From the NCBI GenBank assembly GCA_020073185.1, contig JAIQFT010000009.1, forward strand, positions 62,001-126,000: DNA of 64,000 nucleotides. The letters are read 5' to 3'. The DNA is from Terriglobia bacterium (lineage in GTDB: Bacteria > Acidobacteriota > Terriglobia > Terriglobales > Acidobacteriaceae). Positions within the stretch are counted from its first letter, which is position 1. Each line of letters begins with the position of its first letter. A program made the translations under genes and the position numbers. Shown here piece by piece: positions 6,821 through 15,929 of this stretch. Below the pieces are notes generated by a model that did not search any database, was not told where the DNA came from, and was given only the letters and a program-made list of their open reading frames with translations.

Positions 6821-8596
6821 TCATGAAACTACCGAATCTCCCAGCAGCAGGCCTCTTTTGGGAAGATCAAGATCGTAACGTTCGCAGATCGCCTGCACCA
6901 TGGCATGGTTGATGTCACTCGCCCCTCCAGAACAATAGAGTTCTTCGAGTTGCCGCAGGCGCGAGGCGAGGTGGTGGTCGCCGAAAACGTTTTCGACCCA
7001 GCGCGAAAAGTCCCTGCGGCGCAGGTGTCCGTGGAGTTCGGTAGCGGGTGTTGCAGCAACGACATCGACAAATTCCCGCAGGCTGCGGGCCTGCTGGCCC
7101 GAAGAGCCTTTACTTGACACGAACACAAATGCCTGGCCTCTCAGTATGGGTACGTCGAGATATTTCTCCCGATGTCTGACGTGCGATGTCAGCCGCGGCG
7201 CAAGCCGGAACCGGCGGAGCCCGCTCTCCGCTCCCTCCCCGCCCGTCAGCACCGCGGCTTCCCCGAGGTGCAGTTGCCCAAGGGTGACGCCCCACTCCTC
7301 TTCACGATCCTTGACACGGCAGAGCGCGGCCAGGGTCTCCACCTCATTGGGGTCCGTCGCAAGCGTCACGATGATGGTCTCCGTGGCATCCAGCACGCGT
7401 TGATCCAGCCGCGCTACTTTATAGGTCACAAGGATATATCCGGCCAATTCGAGGTCAAGGAGATCCGCTGCCTCTGGACCCTGAAGGAAGTAATGCGCTT
7501 CGTCGACCACGATGCGATGAGGCAGGCCAGTGCGGCGGCGGACGAGCGCCAATGCGGGGAGAAGCGATTGCATGTACTCGGATTTTTCCGCGTGCGTGAG
7601 CCGCGAAAGATCGATCACCACGCTCATGTCCGGGTGCCGTAACGCGCGGAGCAGTTCGTGGGAACGCGGTGGCGGACTGTCGCCGCCCAGCACCGTCACA
7701 CCGGGGAGCACCTCAAGCCCCGTATAATCGCCCTCGGGGTCGATGACGCACACACAGTAGCGGTAAAAAGCGAGCTGCTCGCAGAGCAGACCGGTGACCC
7801 AGGACTTGCCCGATTTCGGGTCCCCGGCGATCAGTAGATTGCGCCCGCGGAAGGACAGTTCCATGGGCCAGCCTTCGCAATCATGTCCCAGCAACAGGCG
7901 GCGGCGGCCAACGCGTGAAGGCAACAGGCTGCGAGAATGAACCAAGCGCCGGATGTAGGACGCAACGTCGGGCGGCCCCGACCCGTTCACGACTTCATCG
8001 GCCGCCGCCTTGAGCGCCTGACTGCCCCATTCCACAGCCGCGCCGATCTCGCACATCTCGAGCATGCGGTGATCGTTTTCCGCATCGCCAATGGCAATCG
8101 CATTGTGGGACGAAAGTCGCAGGTCAAAGAGTGCCACCCGTAGTCCGGTGGCTTTGCTGACACCGTCGGGCAAGACCATCAGCCGGTCGCGATTGAACAC
8201 GGGGACCAGCGAGAGCCGCATCTCGCGGACGACCGACAATACGTCGTACGCCGCCGAAGCAGGAGCTTCCACGACGCACTCGCCCGCATTGATTGGAATT
8301 CCGCGCTGGCGGAGTGCGTCGAGGAAGGCAGCAGGCGGAGATGAGGCAAGGACGCTGGAGTAACCCGAGCCGGGAAATGCCAGGACAGCGCCGTTCTCGG
8401 CGACGATGACGTCGACGAAACCGAGATCGCCGGCCTCGCGCCGCAGGTCGTTCAAAATGCGTCCGGTCGCCAGGACTACGACAATGCCCGCCGCGCGCGC
8501 CTCGGCAATGGCCGAACGCACATCCGGGTCCAGCACCCCGTCGACGGCGATGGTGCCATCATAGTCCAAGACCAGCACGCCGAACTTCACACTCAC
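6821..8596 (-). CDS. Fusion of HAD-superfamily phosphatase and HerA/DUF87-like ATPase
   Basis: This 591-aa protein joins two enzyme modules. Residues 1-215 are a Cof-type HAD phosphatase: DYDGT near residue 11 (nucleophile Asp), ATGR near 43, the motif III Lys in VSKATGL, and GDAENDHRM as the metal site. From about residue 225 a P-loop ATPase follows, with Walker A GDPKSGKSW near 260 and Walker B RIVVDEAHYF near 362, resembling the DUF87/HerA-VirB4 type. The last 90 residues (HLRRRDFSRWVENVFGD) resemble a small domain seen in carbohydrate-metabolism proteins of the DUF5752 kind (weak memory-based match). HAD enzymes of this type often act on sugar phosphates. It is flanked by intergenic DNA and transcribed alone. 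The joint role is unknown. Confidence 0.8.
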   Translation of the reverse strand: MSVKFGVLVLDYDGTIAVDGVLDPDVRSAIAEARAAGIVVVLATGRILNDLRREAGDLGFVDVIVAENGAVLAFPGSGYSSVLASSPPAAFLDALRQRGIPINAGECVVEAPASAAYDVLSVVREMRLSLVPVFNRDRLMVLPDGVSKATGLRVALFDLRLSSHNAIAIGDAENDHRMLEMCEIGAAVEWGSQALKAAADEVVNGSGPPDVASYIRRLVHSRSLLPSRVGRRRLLLGHDCEGWPMELSFRGRNLLIAGDPKSGKSWVTGLLCEQLAFYRYCVCVIDPEGDYTGLEVLPGVTVLGGDSPPPRSHELLRALRHPDMSVVIDLSRLTHAEKSEYMQSLLPALALVRRRTGLPHRIVVDEAHYFLQGPEAADLLDLELAGYILVTYKVARLDQRVLDATETIIVTLATDPNEVETLAALCRVKDREEEWGVTLGQLHLGEAAVLTGGEGAESGLRRFRLAPRLTSHVRHREKYLDVPILRGQAFVFVSSKGSSGQQARSLREFVDVVAATPATELHGHLRRRDFSRWVENVFGDHHLASRLRQLEELYCSGGASDINHAMVQAICERYDLDLPKRGLLLGDSVVS

Positions 8597-8820
8597 GTTC
8601 TCCGCTTCCGGTCGACTTGATCAGCGATGTGTGCGACATAGTACGCTAGAAAAAGAGAGCGCAGCCAAAAAATAATCGGATGTTGTGATCGGATTGCTGT
8701 GCTGGAAACAGCCCTCTCCTTCGCCACCTGCACCAATTTCGGGCTGGCTTGTAACCGTACCCTCCAGAAACTACGCCGTGGCCAGCACAAAGGCGGGCCA
8801 TGGGGGAGTGAGAGGCAAGT

Positions 8821-9144
8821 ATGGCCAAGACAGAACGGAGTATGAATCTCAATCTCCCCGAAGGACGCGCACTAGTTGCGCTCTACGCCAGCATCTTCGC
8901 ACTAAATCAGGGGCATGAAGCGAATGCTGCGCTGAAACGAGCGCGAGGCCATGATGCGGCTGTTCCGAAAACCTCCACTGATCGGCAGCCGCAACTTACT
9001 GATTCGACGGCGCAACAAATAGTAACTCCTGTCTCACGTATGCCTGTCAATCCTCCTCTCCCAACTGTTTTTCCCATAGCGAGATACCCCTATATTTTTT
9101 ACGCGGCCCGAGACCCTATATACGTGAACTCTGGCCTCGGGTAA
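8821..9144 (+). CDS. Doubtful small hypothetical protein (107 aa)
   Basis: The frame starts at an ATG preceded by GAGAGGCAAGT, an acceptable ribosome site. The predicted product (MAKTERSMNLNLPEG...) shows no domain, signal or repeat that I recognise, and its last 20 codons run into repeat element A, which is shared with a clearly non-coding copy at 21480. It may be a real lineage-specific gene or chance. Confidence 0.25.
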   Translation: MAKTERSMNLNLPEGRALVALYASIFALNQGHEANAALKRARGHDAAVPKTSTDRQPQLTDSTAQQIVTPVSRMPVNPPLPTVFPIARYPYIFYAARDPIYVNSGLG

Positions 9145-9300
9145 CCGGGATCGCCTTCTTAGCCCTCCCCACGATCGAGGCTGGGGTTCCCGCTCTCCAG
9201 GATTTCGCGAGCGGCTGGGAATCGCCGAGGCCCGACTGACCTCTGGGTGTGCCTTGCGAAACTGTGGATCCAGTTTCGTGCTTATGCGCCCACGGAAGAA
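9083..9300 (+). repeat. Structured repeat element, copy A
   Basis: This copy aligns with 21480-21670 on the same strand: CTATATTT, then ACCCTATATAC (ACCCTACATAC in B), then a conserved GGCCTCGGGT...CCGGGAT, then GGGAATC and a shared tail ending TATGCGCCC. By eye about 70% of bases match over the best 43 bp. GGCCTCGG (9133-9140) pairs with CCGAGGCC (9225-9232). Copy B pairs GGCCTGGG with CCCAGGCC, so a compensatory change keeps the stem. This supports a folded RNA or a repeat under structural constraint. Its identity is unknown. Confidence 0.6.
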
Positions 9301-9650
9301 ACTCGAGTCGGCGAAGCGCTCTGTGCGCTTCCACGGTGACGCGACCCATCCGGTAGCGGAACTTGGAAAGAGCGGATTGTCGCCTCGGCGCGCGATTGTG
9401 TCACCACAAGAAAGCGCCGAGGCGGCGCTCGACCGAAGTCTGCTCGATCCCTATAGGCAGACACAAGCGCGACACGGAAGGAAACGTCGCGCGGCTGCGC
9501 ACGCATCTCATTGAAGATCGCCCTCTGCTATGACATTTCAGAACGGATGGTACCACCGGCCATCCTCCTTGAACGAGCGGGTGGCAGCGTGGTGGTTCAC
9601 CGTCAAACTGAAAAGGCTTCCCTTACTTAGGATACGGCTGAGAGCTGTCG

Positions 9651-12524
9651 TTAGGCGAACTTTCCGATGAGCACGAAGGGGGCCCAGTGATAGGGATGAG
9701 CATAGCTGGAGCGCAGGCTATGAATCGCGTGTTGCAGGGCAACGGCCTTGTTGGTTGTACAGGTCAGCTCTTCATAGAAGCACTTCATGAACATGGCGGT
9801 GCTCTCGTCGTTTACATCCCAGAGTGTAACCACCAGCGCCTGCGCCCCGGCATAGAGCAGGCCGCGCGCTAGTCCGAGCAGTTCGTCTCCACCTACCACT
9901 GCGTTCAGGCCGGTGCCGCAACCGCTAAGCGTTATCAATTCGGCAGACAGCCGTAGCTGGTACAGGTCTAACAGAGTGAGCTGCGAGTCGCCCAGCCGGA
10001 TGGATGAGAACATCGGGTTGTCGCGCCTAAACAGGCCGTGGGTTGCGATGTGGATGAAGCGGCTCACCGGCCCGTAAGCGCGCAACCGGTCCTCGCTGGC
10101 TTCTTCACCCAGGAACAGCGTGGCATTGGGCAGGACGGAAGCGACGAACTCCGCCTCCTGGCGGATGTGGGGCGCCCGGGGATCAGGAATACCAAACACC
10201 AACGAGCGCTCCGGCGCACGCGATCGCTTTGCCGCGCACAGGTGAAACACGCTGGCGCTGGGGGCATAGGAGATCGAGAACTCGTCGCAAAGCCATTTTC
10301 CCCCATCGAACAGCGCGTGAAAGGGAAGTTGGTGCAGAAAACCATGCGGGACGATTACCAGGTGTTCGGCGTCCAGGCGATCACGTATGGGCGCTATCAG
10401 CTCGCGGTAAAGTTCGCTGAGGTGAAAGGAGGCCGCAGCATGTAAAGCCGGACTGAGTGCATCGGCGAACACCCGCCCTAAGCGGAATTTCGAAAGCTGG
10501 AATTGCAGGAGCCGCAGGTGATCGCGGACCTTCTCGATCGGTCCCAGCGGCACCATTTCCACCGAGTGCTTTCTCACCAGCCAAACGTAGAACACGCCGC
10601 GGGCGTGGTAGTACTCCAGCAGAACTGAATTCTGCGGAAGCGAAGAGCAGATCGCATCCAGCCCGACGGTGCCCGCGCTTTGCAACTCGGCAAACTCGCG
10701 GTCGGAGTTCCGGATCTGGGCCAGGGCGCGGGTCAGCGCACCCTCCAAAACCCGGGTCCGGCGACTTAAGCGCCGGATGCGCGCGCGTGAGCCTTCCTCC
10801 GCACGCAGTTCCTCGAGGAGGATCTGGCGAGATGCCCAATGAAGTTTGTCGCGCACCTGGTTCACCTTGTCTCCCAGGGCAGCGCTGCGCCGCGTCCGTG
10901 GCTGCATCGCGTGGACCCGGGACGCGATCAGGTCAGCCAGGCTGCGCGACTTTGCCTGTTCCACGAAGGCGAAGGCGGAGACAGCGCCCTTCGGCCCCGG
11001 CCGGGTAAGCAGAGTGATCCAAGTCAGGCTCTCATAGACTTCAAGCTTGTCTTTGAGGAAGGCGATCTTCAATTCCTCGCCCAGCAAATGACTGCGCAAG
11101 TCCTCCAGCGTGGCATGAGATTGCCGGTATGACCGCGCCGCTCCTTGAAGGTCCTTCATCGCCTCCCTTACTTGCCCGAGCACGAAATAAGCCTGGTAGC
11201 CGACAGCCGGCGTCTCGGCATTCTTCAGGCGCCGCAGTGCGGAAAGGCAATGCTTCTTCGCCGCCCCAAATCTTTCCGCCTGGAGGTCAAGCTTGGCAAG
11301 GAGCAGTTCGCAGATCGCGGCCTTGGCCGGCAGGGAGGAGGTGGCGAAGAAGCGCAGGGCGGAACGGGCCAGTCGCCGCGATTCGTCGCGTTTCTCCTCC
11401 TGGTACAGAACCAGCGCCTTGTAAAGGTCAATCAAGGCCGGCCAGAGCAGGTTTTTTTCGCGCACGAAGAGCTTGCGCGCCTGGTCAAAGCGCTGCAGGG
11501 ATGGTTCCGGTTTTCCCAACTGGCTGGCGGCGATTCCCAGGAAGGTGAGCGCCTTGGCCGCTTCGTAATGCATGTGCAGCTCGAAGAATCCGGAGTAGGC
11601 AGCCTGCGCCAGTTCCGTGCCGCTTTCGCCCAGGTTCAACTCGAGAAACATCTCCGCCTGGTCCAGGTCGCAAAGCGCGCGGTGGTAGGGATCGGCGACC
11701 TCCTTGCACTTCTGGCGCGTGGTCTCATAGAGGGCAATGGCGGTGGTGTACTCGCCGCGCAGGAAATGCAGGTAGGCGATGTTGTAATCCGCCTCGGCTA
11801 CCAGCAACAACAGCCCGTGGCGCTGGCAATAGCGCCGTGCCTCGTGATAGATCTTCAGTGCCTCGGCAAACCGGTTGAGGCTGATGTAGCAGACCGCCAT
11901 GTTGCGGAGGACGATGGCTACGTCTTGGGTCTCGCCCGCTTTGCGGAAGTAGGCGTAAGCGCGCCGGTAAAGCCTCAGCGCTTCCTGAAAACGGTCCTGC
12001 CGATAGAGCACGTTGCCCAGATTGCTGTCGAGCCTGGCCAGGCGCAGGCGATCCCGGTGCCTCCGGAAGATCTTCCGCGCTCTGGCGGCCAGCGCGAATG
12101 CGCGCGAATATTGCCCCAGGTAGATCAGCGTCTGGAGCATTCCACCACTGGCGGTTCTGGCCGCGTCCAAATCCCGGCCGAGTTGCTGGAAAATTTGCAG
12201 TGCCTTCTCGTAACGCCGCAAGGACACCTTGTACTTGCCGCTCAGCAGCAGGATGTGCCCCACGGCGCGCGACGCCTGGGCCAGCGCGCCTTGGTCCCGC
12301 AACTGTTCGGCGACCGCCAATGCTGCGTCGGCAACGGGAGCAGCGCGCAAAAGCTCCACCCGCGAGAGCCGGACGACCTCGTCATACAAGCGGTCCACCA
12401 ATGCTGGCGAATACTGCGCGCGATATTTGCGAAGCAGTTGGCGGCGGGCAGACCGCGTTTCCGCCCGTGACAATTCCGCGATCCAGGCCAGCTCCTGGGG
12501 AAGTGCTGCACGCGCGCTGCTCAT
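9651..12524 (-). CDS. TPR-CHAT caspase-like protease
   Basis: This 957-aa protein has an N-terminal half of tetratricopeptide helix repeats (about residues 60-480, e.g. LARLDSNLGNVLYRQDRFQE), then a helical linker and a C-terminal CHAT peptidase domain. The catalytic dyad is visible as His in HIATHGLF (near residue 828) and Cys in LSGCGTGLN (near 870), followed by the family-typical GLLYAGAQALVVTLWDVND. CHAT proteases are clan CD caspase relatives, and TPR-linked ones act as activated effectors in several bacterial conflict and signalling systems. The start ATG (12524) overlaps the stop of the upstream sigma factor as ATGA, so translation is probably coupled. It is the last gene of a nine-gene block. 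The substrate is unknown. The frame is open up to 12569, but an upstream start would overlap the sigma gene more. Confidence 0.93.
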   Translation of the reverse strand: MSSARAALPQELAWIAELSRAETRSARRQLLRKYRAQYSPALVDRLYDEVVRLSRVELLRAAPVADAALAVAEQLRDQGALAQASRAVGHILLLSGKYKVSLRRYEKALQIFQQLGRDLDAARTASGGMLQTLIYLGQYSRAFALAARARKIFRRHRDRLRLARLDSNLGNVLYRQDRFQEALRLYRRAYAYFRKAGETQDVAIVLRNMAVCYISLNRFAEALKIYHEARRYCQRHGLLLLVAEADYNIAYLHFLRGEYTTAIALYETTRQKCKEVADPYHRALCDLDQAEMFLELNLGESGTELAQAAYSGFFELHMHYEAAKALTFLGIAASQLGKPEPSLQRFDQARKLFVREKNLLWPALIDLYKALVLYQEEKRDESRRLARSALRFFATSSLPAKAAICELLLAKLDLQAERFGAAKKHCLSALRRLKNAETPAVGYQAYFVLGQVREAMKDLQGAARSYRQSHATLEDLRSHLLGEELKIAFLKDKLEVYESLTWITLLTRPGPKGAVSAFAFVEQAKSRSLADLIASRVHAMQPRTRRSAALGDKVNQVRDKLHWASRQILLEELRAEEGSRARIRRLSRRTRVLEGALTRALAQIRNSDREFAELQSAGTVGLDAICSSLPQNSVLLEYYHARGVFYVWLVRKHSVEMVPLGPIEKVRDHLRLLQFQLSKFRLGRVFADALSPALHAAASFHLSELYRELIAPIRDRLDAEHLVIVPHGFLHQLPFHALFDGGKWLCDEFSISYAPSASVFHLCAAKRSRAPERSLVFGIPDPRAPHIRQEAEFVASVLPNATLFLGEEASEDRLRAYGPVSRFIHIATHGLFRRDNPMFSSIRLGDSQLTLLDLYQLRLSAELITLSGCGTGLNAVVGGDELLGLARGLLYAGAQALVVTLWDVNDESTAMFMKCFYEELTCTTNKAVALQHAIHSLRSSYAHPYHWAPFVLIGKFA

Positions 12525-13135
12525 CTCAGACCCTGCTCTTCGAGCTCTTTCTGCAAGCGCTTCAGACAACGGCCGCGGATAAAGCCGATGGATCCAGTCG
12601 CAAGGCCCAGGCGTCTTGCCACCTCGACGTAAGGCAACGGCGGCTGCTCATAAAAAAGCAGGCGGATCATCTCCGCGCAGCGGGCCGGCAAGCGGCGGAT
12701 GGCTTGGCGAACGGATTGCTCCCTTTCCAACTGTTCGAGCATCGCGACGGGCGCGAGGGTGGCTGCGTCAGGGGGCTCTTGTTCCAGCGAATCGACTTCG
12801 ACCTCAAGTCCACTGAGCCGCTGCTTTTTCCAGCGCAGGCTTTTGTGAATCGTAACGCTGATCAGCCAGGAGCGCAGAGCTTCCGCCTTGCGCAGGTTCA
12901 CCAATTCGGAGAACAGCTCCAGGCACACCGCTTGAAATACGTCGGCAGCATCGTCCGGGGTGAGACCATACTTGAGCGGTATCGAGTAGACCAGCCGCTT
13001 GTATTTCTGGATGAGGGCGGTCCAGGCCTGCTCGTTTCCGTTCAGGCACTCCCGCACCAGGCGAGCATCGCTCCAGGAGGGGAGCGGGCCCTCGGCAGGA
13101 AAGGGCTCGAGCGCCGGCGGAGGTTCCGCGGCCAT
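12521..13135 (-). CDS. ECF-type RNA polymerase sigma factor
   Basis: This 204-aa protein has a sigma-70 region 2 (residues about 25-95, LVRECLNGNEQAWTALIQKY and DDAADVFQAVCLELF) and region 4 (residues about 140-200, AIRRLPARCAEMIRLLFYE and a helix-turn-helix around YVEVARRLGLATGSI). It starts 6 bp after the peptide-binding protein gene and overlaps the CHAT gene. The zinc-finger protein at 20272-20919 in the same block is a candidate cognate regulator, but the two are separated by six genes, which is unusual for a sigma/anti-sigma pair. Confidence 0.92.
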   Translation of the reverse strand: MAAEPPPALEPFPAEGPLPSWSDARLVRECLNGNEQAWTALIQKYKRLVYSIPLKYGLTPDDAADVFQAVCLELFSELVNLRKAEALRSWLISVTIHKSLRWKKQRLSGLEVEVDSLEQEPPDAATLAPVAMLEQLEREQSVRQAIRRLPARCAEMIRLLFYEQPPLPYVEVARRLGLATGSIGFIRGRCLKRLQKELEEQGLR

Positions 13136-13141
13136 GATCGC

Positions 13142-14875
13142 CTACTGCTGGCGCCAGAACAGCTCTTCCACGTTGGAGAGCGTGTAATGGTCCAAGATAG
13201 AAGGGCGGAAGTTCCCCAGACTGTTTTTTGCTCCGAGCAGGATGTTGGGACTGACCAGGCAAATCATGGGCAGCTGTTCGGAAATGATCCTCTGTACACG
13301 GTCGAAGGCGAGCTTCCGCCGCTTGTAGTCCAAGGTAACGAGCTGCTCCTGCATGAGCCGGTCGATCTCGGCTTCCCACGGCGTCGCCGGTCTAATTTCT
13401 CCAAGGTGCCAGATGTGAGTGCCGCCGCTCGACATCCAGACATTCATGTCCGAAGTCGGGTCCACGTCACCGCTCTGGATGGCCATGATGGCGGCATCGT
13501 AGTCGTGCGTCTGCATCATGCGATCCACGTAGGCGCGGAATTCCAGCGGGACCACCTGCACCCGCATGCCCAGCTTCCTCAAGTCCTCCTGCACCAGGGT
13601 CGCCATCTGGCGCCGCTGATTATTGCTGGCGCTGGTGATAATGGTGAATTCCACGGGCTGCCCGGAGGCATCGACCAGCGTGTCGCCCTTCCACGAGAAA
13701 CCGGCCGCCTTTAGCAGATCGCGCGCGCCCGCGATGGACGGCGGGGACCTGGGCAGCGCGGTATTCAACCAGAGCTTGTTGCCGGGCGTTACCGGCCCCC
13801 ACAGGGGAGTCGCCCGGCCCTGGAAGACCAGCCGCACGATGTCTTCGCGGTCGAGAGCTGCCGAGACGGCCTGGCGAAATTTCAGGTCGCGAAACCATGC
13901 TTGGCTGCGCTCGACCTCGGGCAACCTGCCGGCGGTGTCGTCATTGAGGTTGAAGTAAAGGAAGTTGTATTCCAGGCCGGCGCCGAGATCGTGGAGCGTG
14001 TAGCCTCGAGTTTGCTGCTCCCGAGCGAGCACGGAATAATTCTCTGCGCTCAGGCGGCTGATGACGTCGGTCTCGCCCGCCTGGAAGCGAAGCACTTGCG
14101 CGTCGTCGCTGGGCACGAAGAGAAATGTCAGCTCATCAAGATACGGCAGGCGCTGACCCTTCTGGTCAACTTTCCAGTAATACGGATTGCGCTCCAGGGT
14201 GATGCGCTCAGCGGGAACGTACTGCTTCAGCCGGAACGGGCCCAACCCGGCCATCTGCTCGGGAGGTGTGTTCAGTCCCCAACTCTGTGAAATCTTGCCC
14301 TCCTTGTAGGCGGGCTCCAGCAGATGTCGCGGCAGGATGGCCACGCTGTCGAAGAGCCGCTCGGCGGCGGCGTAGGGCTTGGAGAATTCCAAGCGCACGG
14401 TGTGCGCGTCCAGCTTGGTGACGGCAATGGGTTTGTCTCCGACGACGAGCAGGTCACGCTGAGGTGAATGCACCTTCTCGTCGAGGTACACTTGGAAAGT
14501 GAAGACGACATCGTCGGCGTCGCAAGGTTTCCCGTCGGAGAATTTCAACCCGCGTCGCAAGGACAGGGTGTAGCTCCGGCCGTCACGGGTGGCTGTCCAG
14601 GACTTCACCAAGGCGGCCTCGGTCTGGAAGCTCTGGCGATTAATGTGGATCAAGTCGGCGGACAGGCGGCGGATCACATCGCGCGAAGCACTATCCACGG
14701 CGGTGACCGGGTTCAGTGTCTTGGGCTCGGCACGCTGGCTCACCACCAGGCGTCCACCACGGCGGCCGACTTCCGCATTCGTTCGGAGCAGTTCCTCGTC
14801 CTCGGGAAGAGCCCAAGCGGTACACGCCGCCACGATCAGTAAGATTAGAGCCAACTTCTCGATCGCCAATTTCAA
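13142..14875 (-). CDS. Peptide ABC transporter substrate-binding protein (family 5)
   Basis: Periplasmic binding protein of the OppA/DppA family, 577 aa, with a signal sequence (LALILLIVAACTAWA). Typical family 5 segments are visible: PKTLNPVTAVDSASRDV near the N terminus, LRRGLKFSDGKPCDADDVVFT, GLGPFRLKQYVPAERITLERNPYYW, and FRQAVSAALDREDIVRLVF. It should capture peptides for the adjacent permeases. The start is a TTG (14875), 22 bp after the OppC-like stop. The gene ends 6 bp before the sigma factor, so importer and regulator share a transcript. Confidence 0.92.
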   Translation of the reverse strand: MKLAIEKLALILLIVAACTAWALPEDEELLRTNAEVGRRGGRLVVSQRAEPKTLNPVTAVDSASRDVIRRLSADLIHINRQSFQTEAALVKSWTATRDGRSYTLSLRRGLKFSDGKPCDADDVVFTFQVYLDEKVHSPQRDLLVVGDKPIAVTKLDAHTVRLEFSKPYAAAERLFDSVAILPRHLLEPAYKEGKISQSWGLNTPPEQMAGLGPFRLKQYVPAERITLERNPYYWKVDQKGQRLPYLDELTFLFVPSDDAQVLRFQAGETDVISRLSAENYSVLAREQQTRGYTLHDLGAGLEYNFLYFNLNDDTAGRLPEVERSQAWFRDLKFRQAVSAALDREDIVRLVFQGRATPLWGPVTPGNKLWLNTALPRSPPSIAGARDLLKAAGFSWKGDTLVDASGQPVEFTIITSASNNQRRQMATLVQEDLRKLGMRVQVVPLEFRAYVDRMMQTHDYDAAIMAIQSGDVDPTSDMNVWMSSGGTHIWHLGEIRPATPWEAEIDRLMQEQLVTLDYKRRKLAFDRVQRIISEQLPMICLVSPNILLGAKNSLGNFRPSILDHYTLSNVEELFWRQQ

Positions 14876-14897
14876 CCTAAACCGCCCTGGACCTGGA

Positions 14898-15929
14898 TTA
14901 AGAGACTACGGATTTTACCCGCTGGTGCAAGAGGTTCGCTAGGACATAGTAGGCGAGGAAGACAGGCACAAGAGCGAATCCCGGAATCAACATCCACCAA
15001 TAGGAGGTCAGCACGTGGTACTGCTGCAACTCGGCGAGCATATTTCCCCAACTGGGAACGGGATCGGCCACGCCGAGGCCCAGGAAGGAGAGAGTCACTT
15101 CCGCAAGAATGTATTGCGGCACCAGCAGGGCAGCCTGGGTCAATAACACTCCCCAGGCCGGCGGCAACGCGTGCCGGCGCAGCAGATAGGAGTTCGACGC
15201 GCCGAAACCTCGCGCCGCCAGCACGAACGCGCGCTCTTTCGCACTCAGCACCACTCCCCGCACCAGCCGCGCCGGACGCGCCCAGCCCACGAACCCGATC
15301 ACTCCCACCAAAAGAAAAAATGTCCCGGCAGGATCCAACCGTAGCGGCAGGAATGCCCGCAGCGCAAGCAACAGGTAGATCCAGGGAAGTGCAAGGAACA
15401 CTTCCGACACGCGCATGATGATGTCGTCCAACCAGCCTCCGTAGAAGCCGGAGCATGCTCCCAGGAGGAGGCCAATGCCCAACGAGAGCCCGGCTGCCAA
15501 CAATCCTGAAAACAGTGAGATCCGGCCCCCATAAAGCAAGCGCGAGAAAACGTCGCGGCCGAAACCGTCACTTCCCATCAGAAAAATGCGGCCGGGCTCT
15601 TCCACTCCGAGCCAACGCAGCCGCGAGGTCCACCGCCCCAACACCTTATAAGGCTCACTCGCGACGAAGAAGCGCATGGGGAAGAGGTGAGTTCGATCTT
15701 CCTGGTATTCGGTGAAGCTGCCCTCGCGCAGCTTGATTCCGTAAACAAAAGGCCGGAGGTGGAAGTGTCCGGTGTTGTCCACCAAATGCAGACGCGCCGG
15801 TGGCGCAAAGGCCATGCTACGGTCCTGGGTGGCGAAATCGTACGGCGCCAGGAAATCGGCGAAGACCGCGGCGGCATGCAAGACGACCAATACCGCCATG
15901 ATCGCCCAAATCCTGCGGTCGTGGCTCAT
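14898..15929 (-). CDS. Peptide ABC transporter permease, OppC type
   Basis: Inner-membrane permease of 343 aa. It has an N-terminal membrane helix (IWAIMAVLVVLHAAAVFADF), a periplasmic loop and five further helices. The binding-protein-dependent transport signature is near AKERAFVLAARGFGASNSYLLRRHALPP. The ATG at 15929 overlaps the OppB stop (ATGA); the frame is open upstream to 16091 but would then overlap OppB by 165 bp. It pairs with OppB to form the channel of the importer. Confidence 0.92.
   Translation of the reverse strand: MSHDRRIWAIMAVLVVLHAAAVFADFLAPYDFATQDRSMAFAPPARLHLVDNTGHFHLRPFVYGIKLREGSFTEYQEDRTHLFPMRFFVASEPYKVLGRWTSRLRWLGVEEPGRIFLMGSDGFGRDVFSRLLYGGRISLFSGLLAAGLSLGIGLLLGACSGFYGGWLDDIIMRVSEVFLALPWIYLLLALRAFLPLRLDPAGTFFLLVGVIGFVGWARPARLVRGVVLSAKERAFVLAARGFGASNSYLLRRHALPPAWGVLLTQAALLVPQYILAEVTLSFLGLGVADPVPSWGNMLAELQQYHVLTSYWWMLIPGFALVPVFLAYYVLANLLHQRVKSVVS

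Larger units (their letters stand above)
8597..9650. other. Long intergenic region with a doubtful small ORF and repeat element A
   Basis: About 1.05 kb between the HAD-ATPase gene and the 3' end of the CHAT gene. It contains one doubtful plus-strand ORF (8821-9144) and the first copy of a structured repeat element (9083-9300). A hairpin CGAAACTG-TGGATC-CAGTTTCG lies near 9257-9280 at the end of that element. Other short frames on either strand have no ribosome site or recognisable content. Confidence 0.6.

Noticed and set aside
9254-9514. 86-codon plus-strand frame downstream of element A
   Set aside because: TTG start, no ribosome site, Arg-rich composition, and the first part is shared with the non-coding copy B.
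11145-13714. Two long plus-strand frames (441 and 538 codons)
   Set aside because: They lie antisense to the CHAT, sigma and peptide-binding protein genes, all of which have clear motifs.
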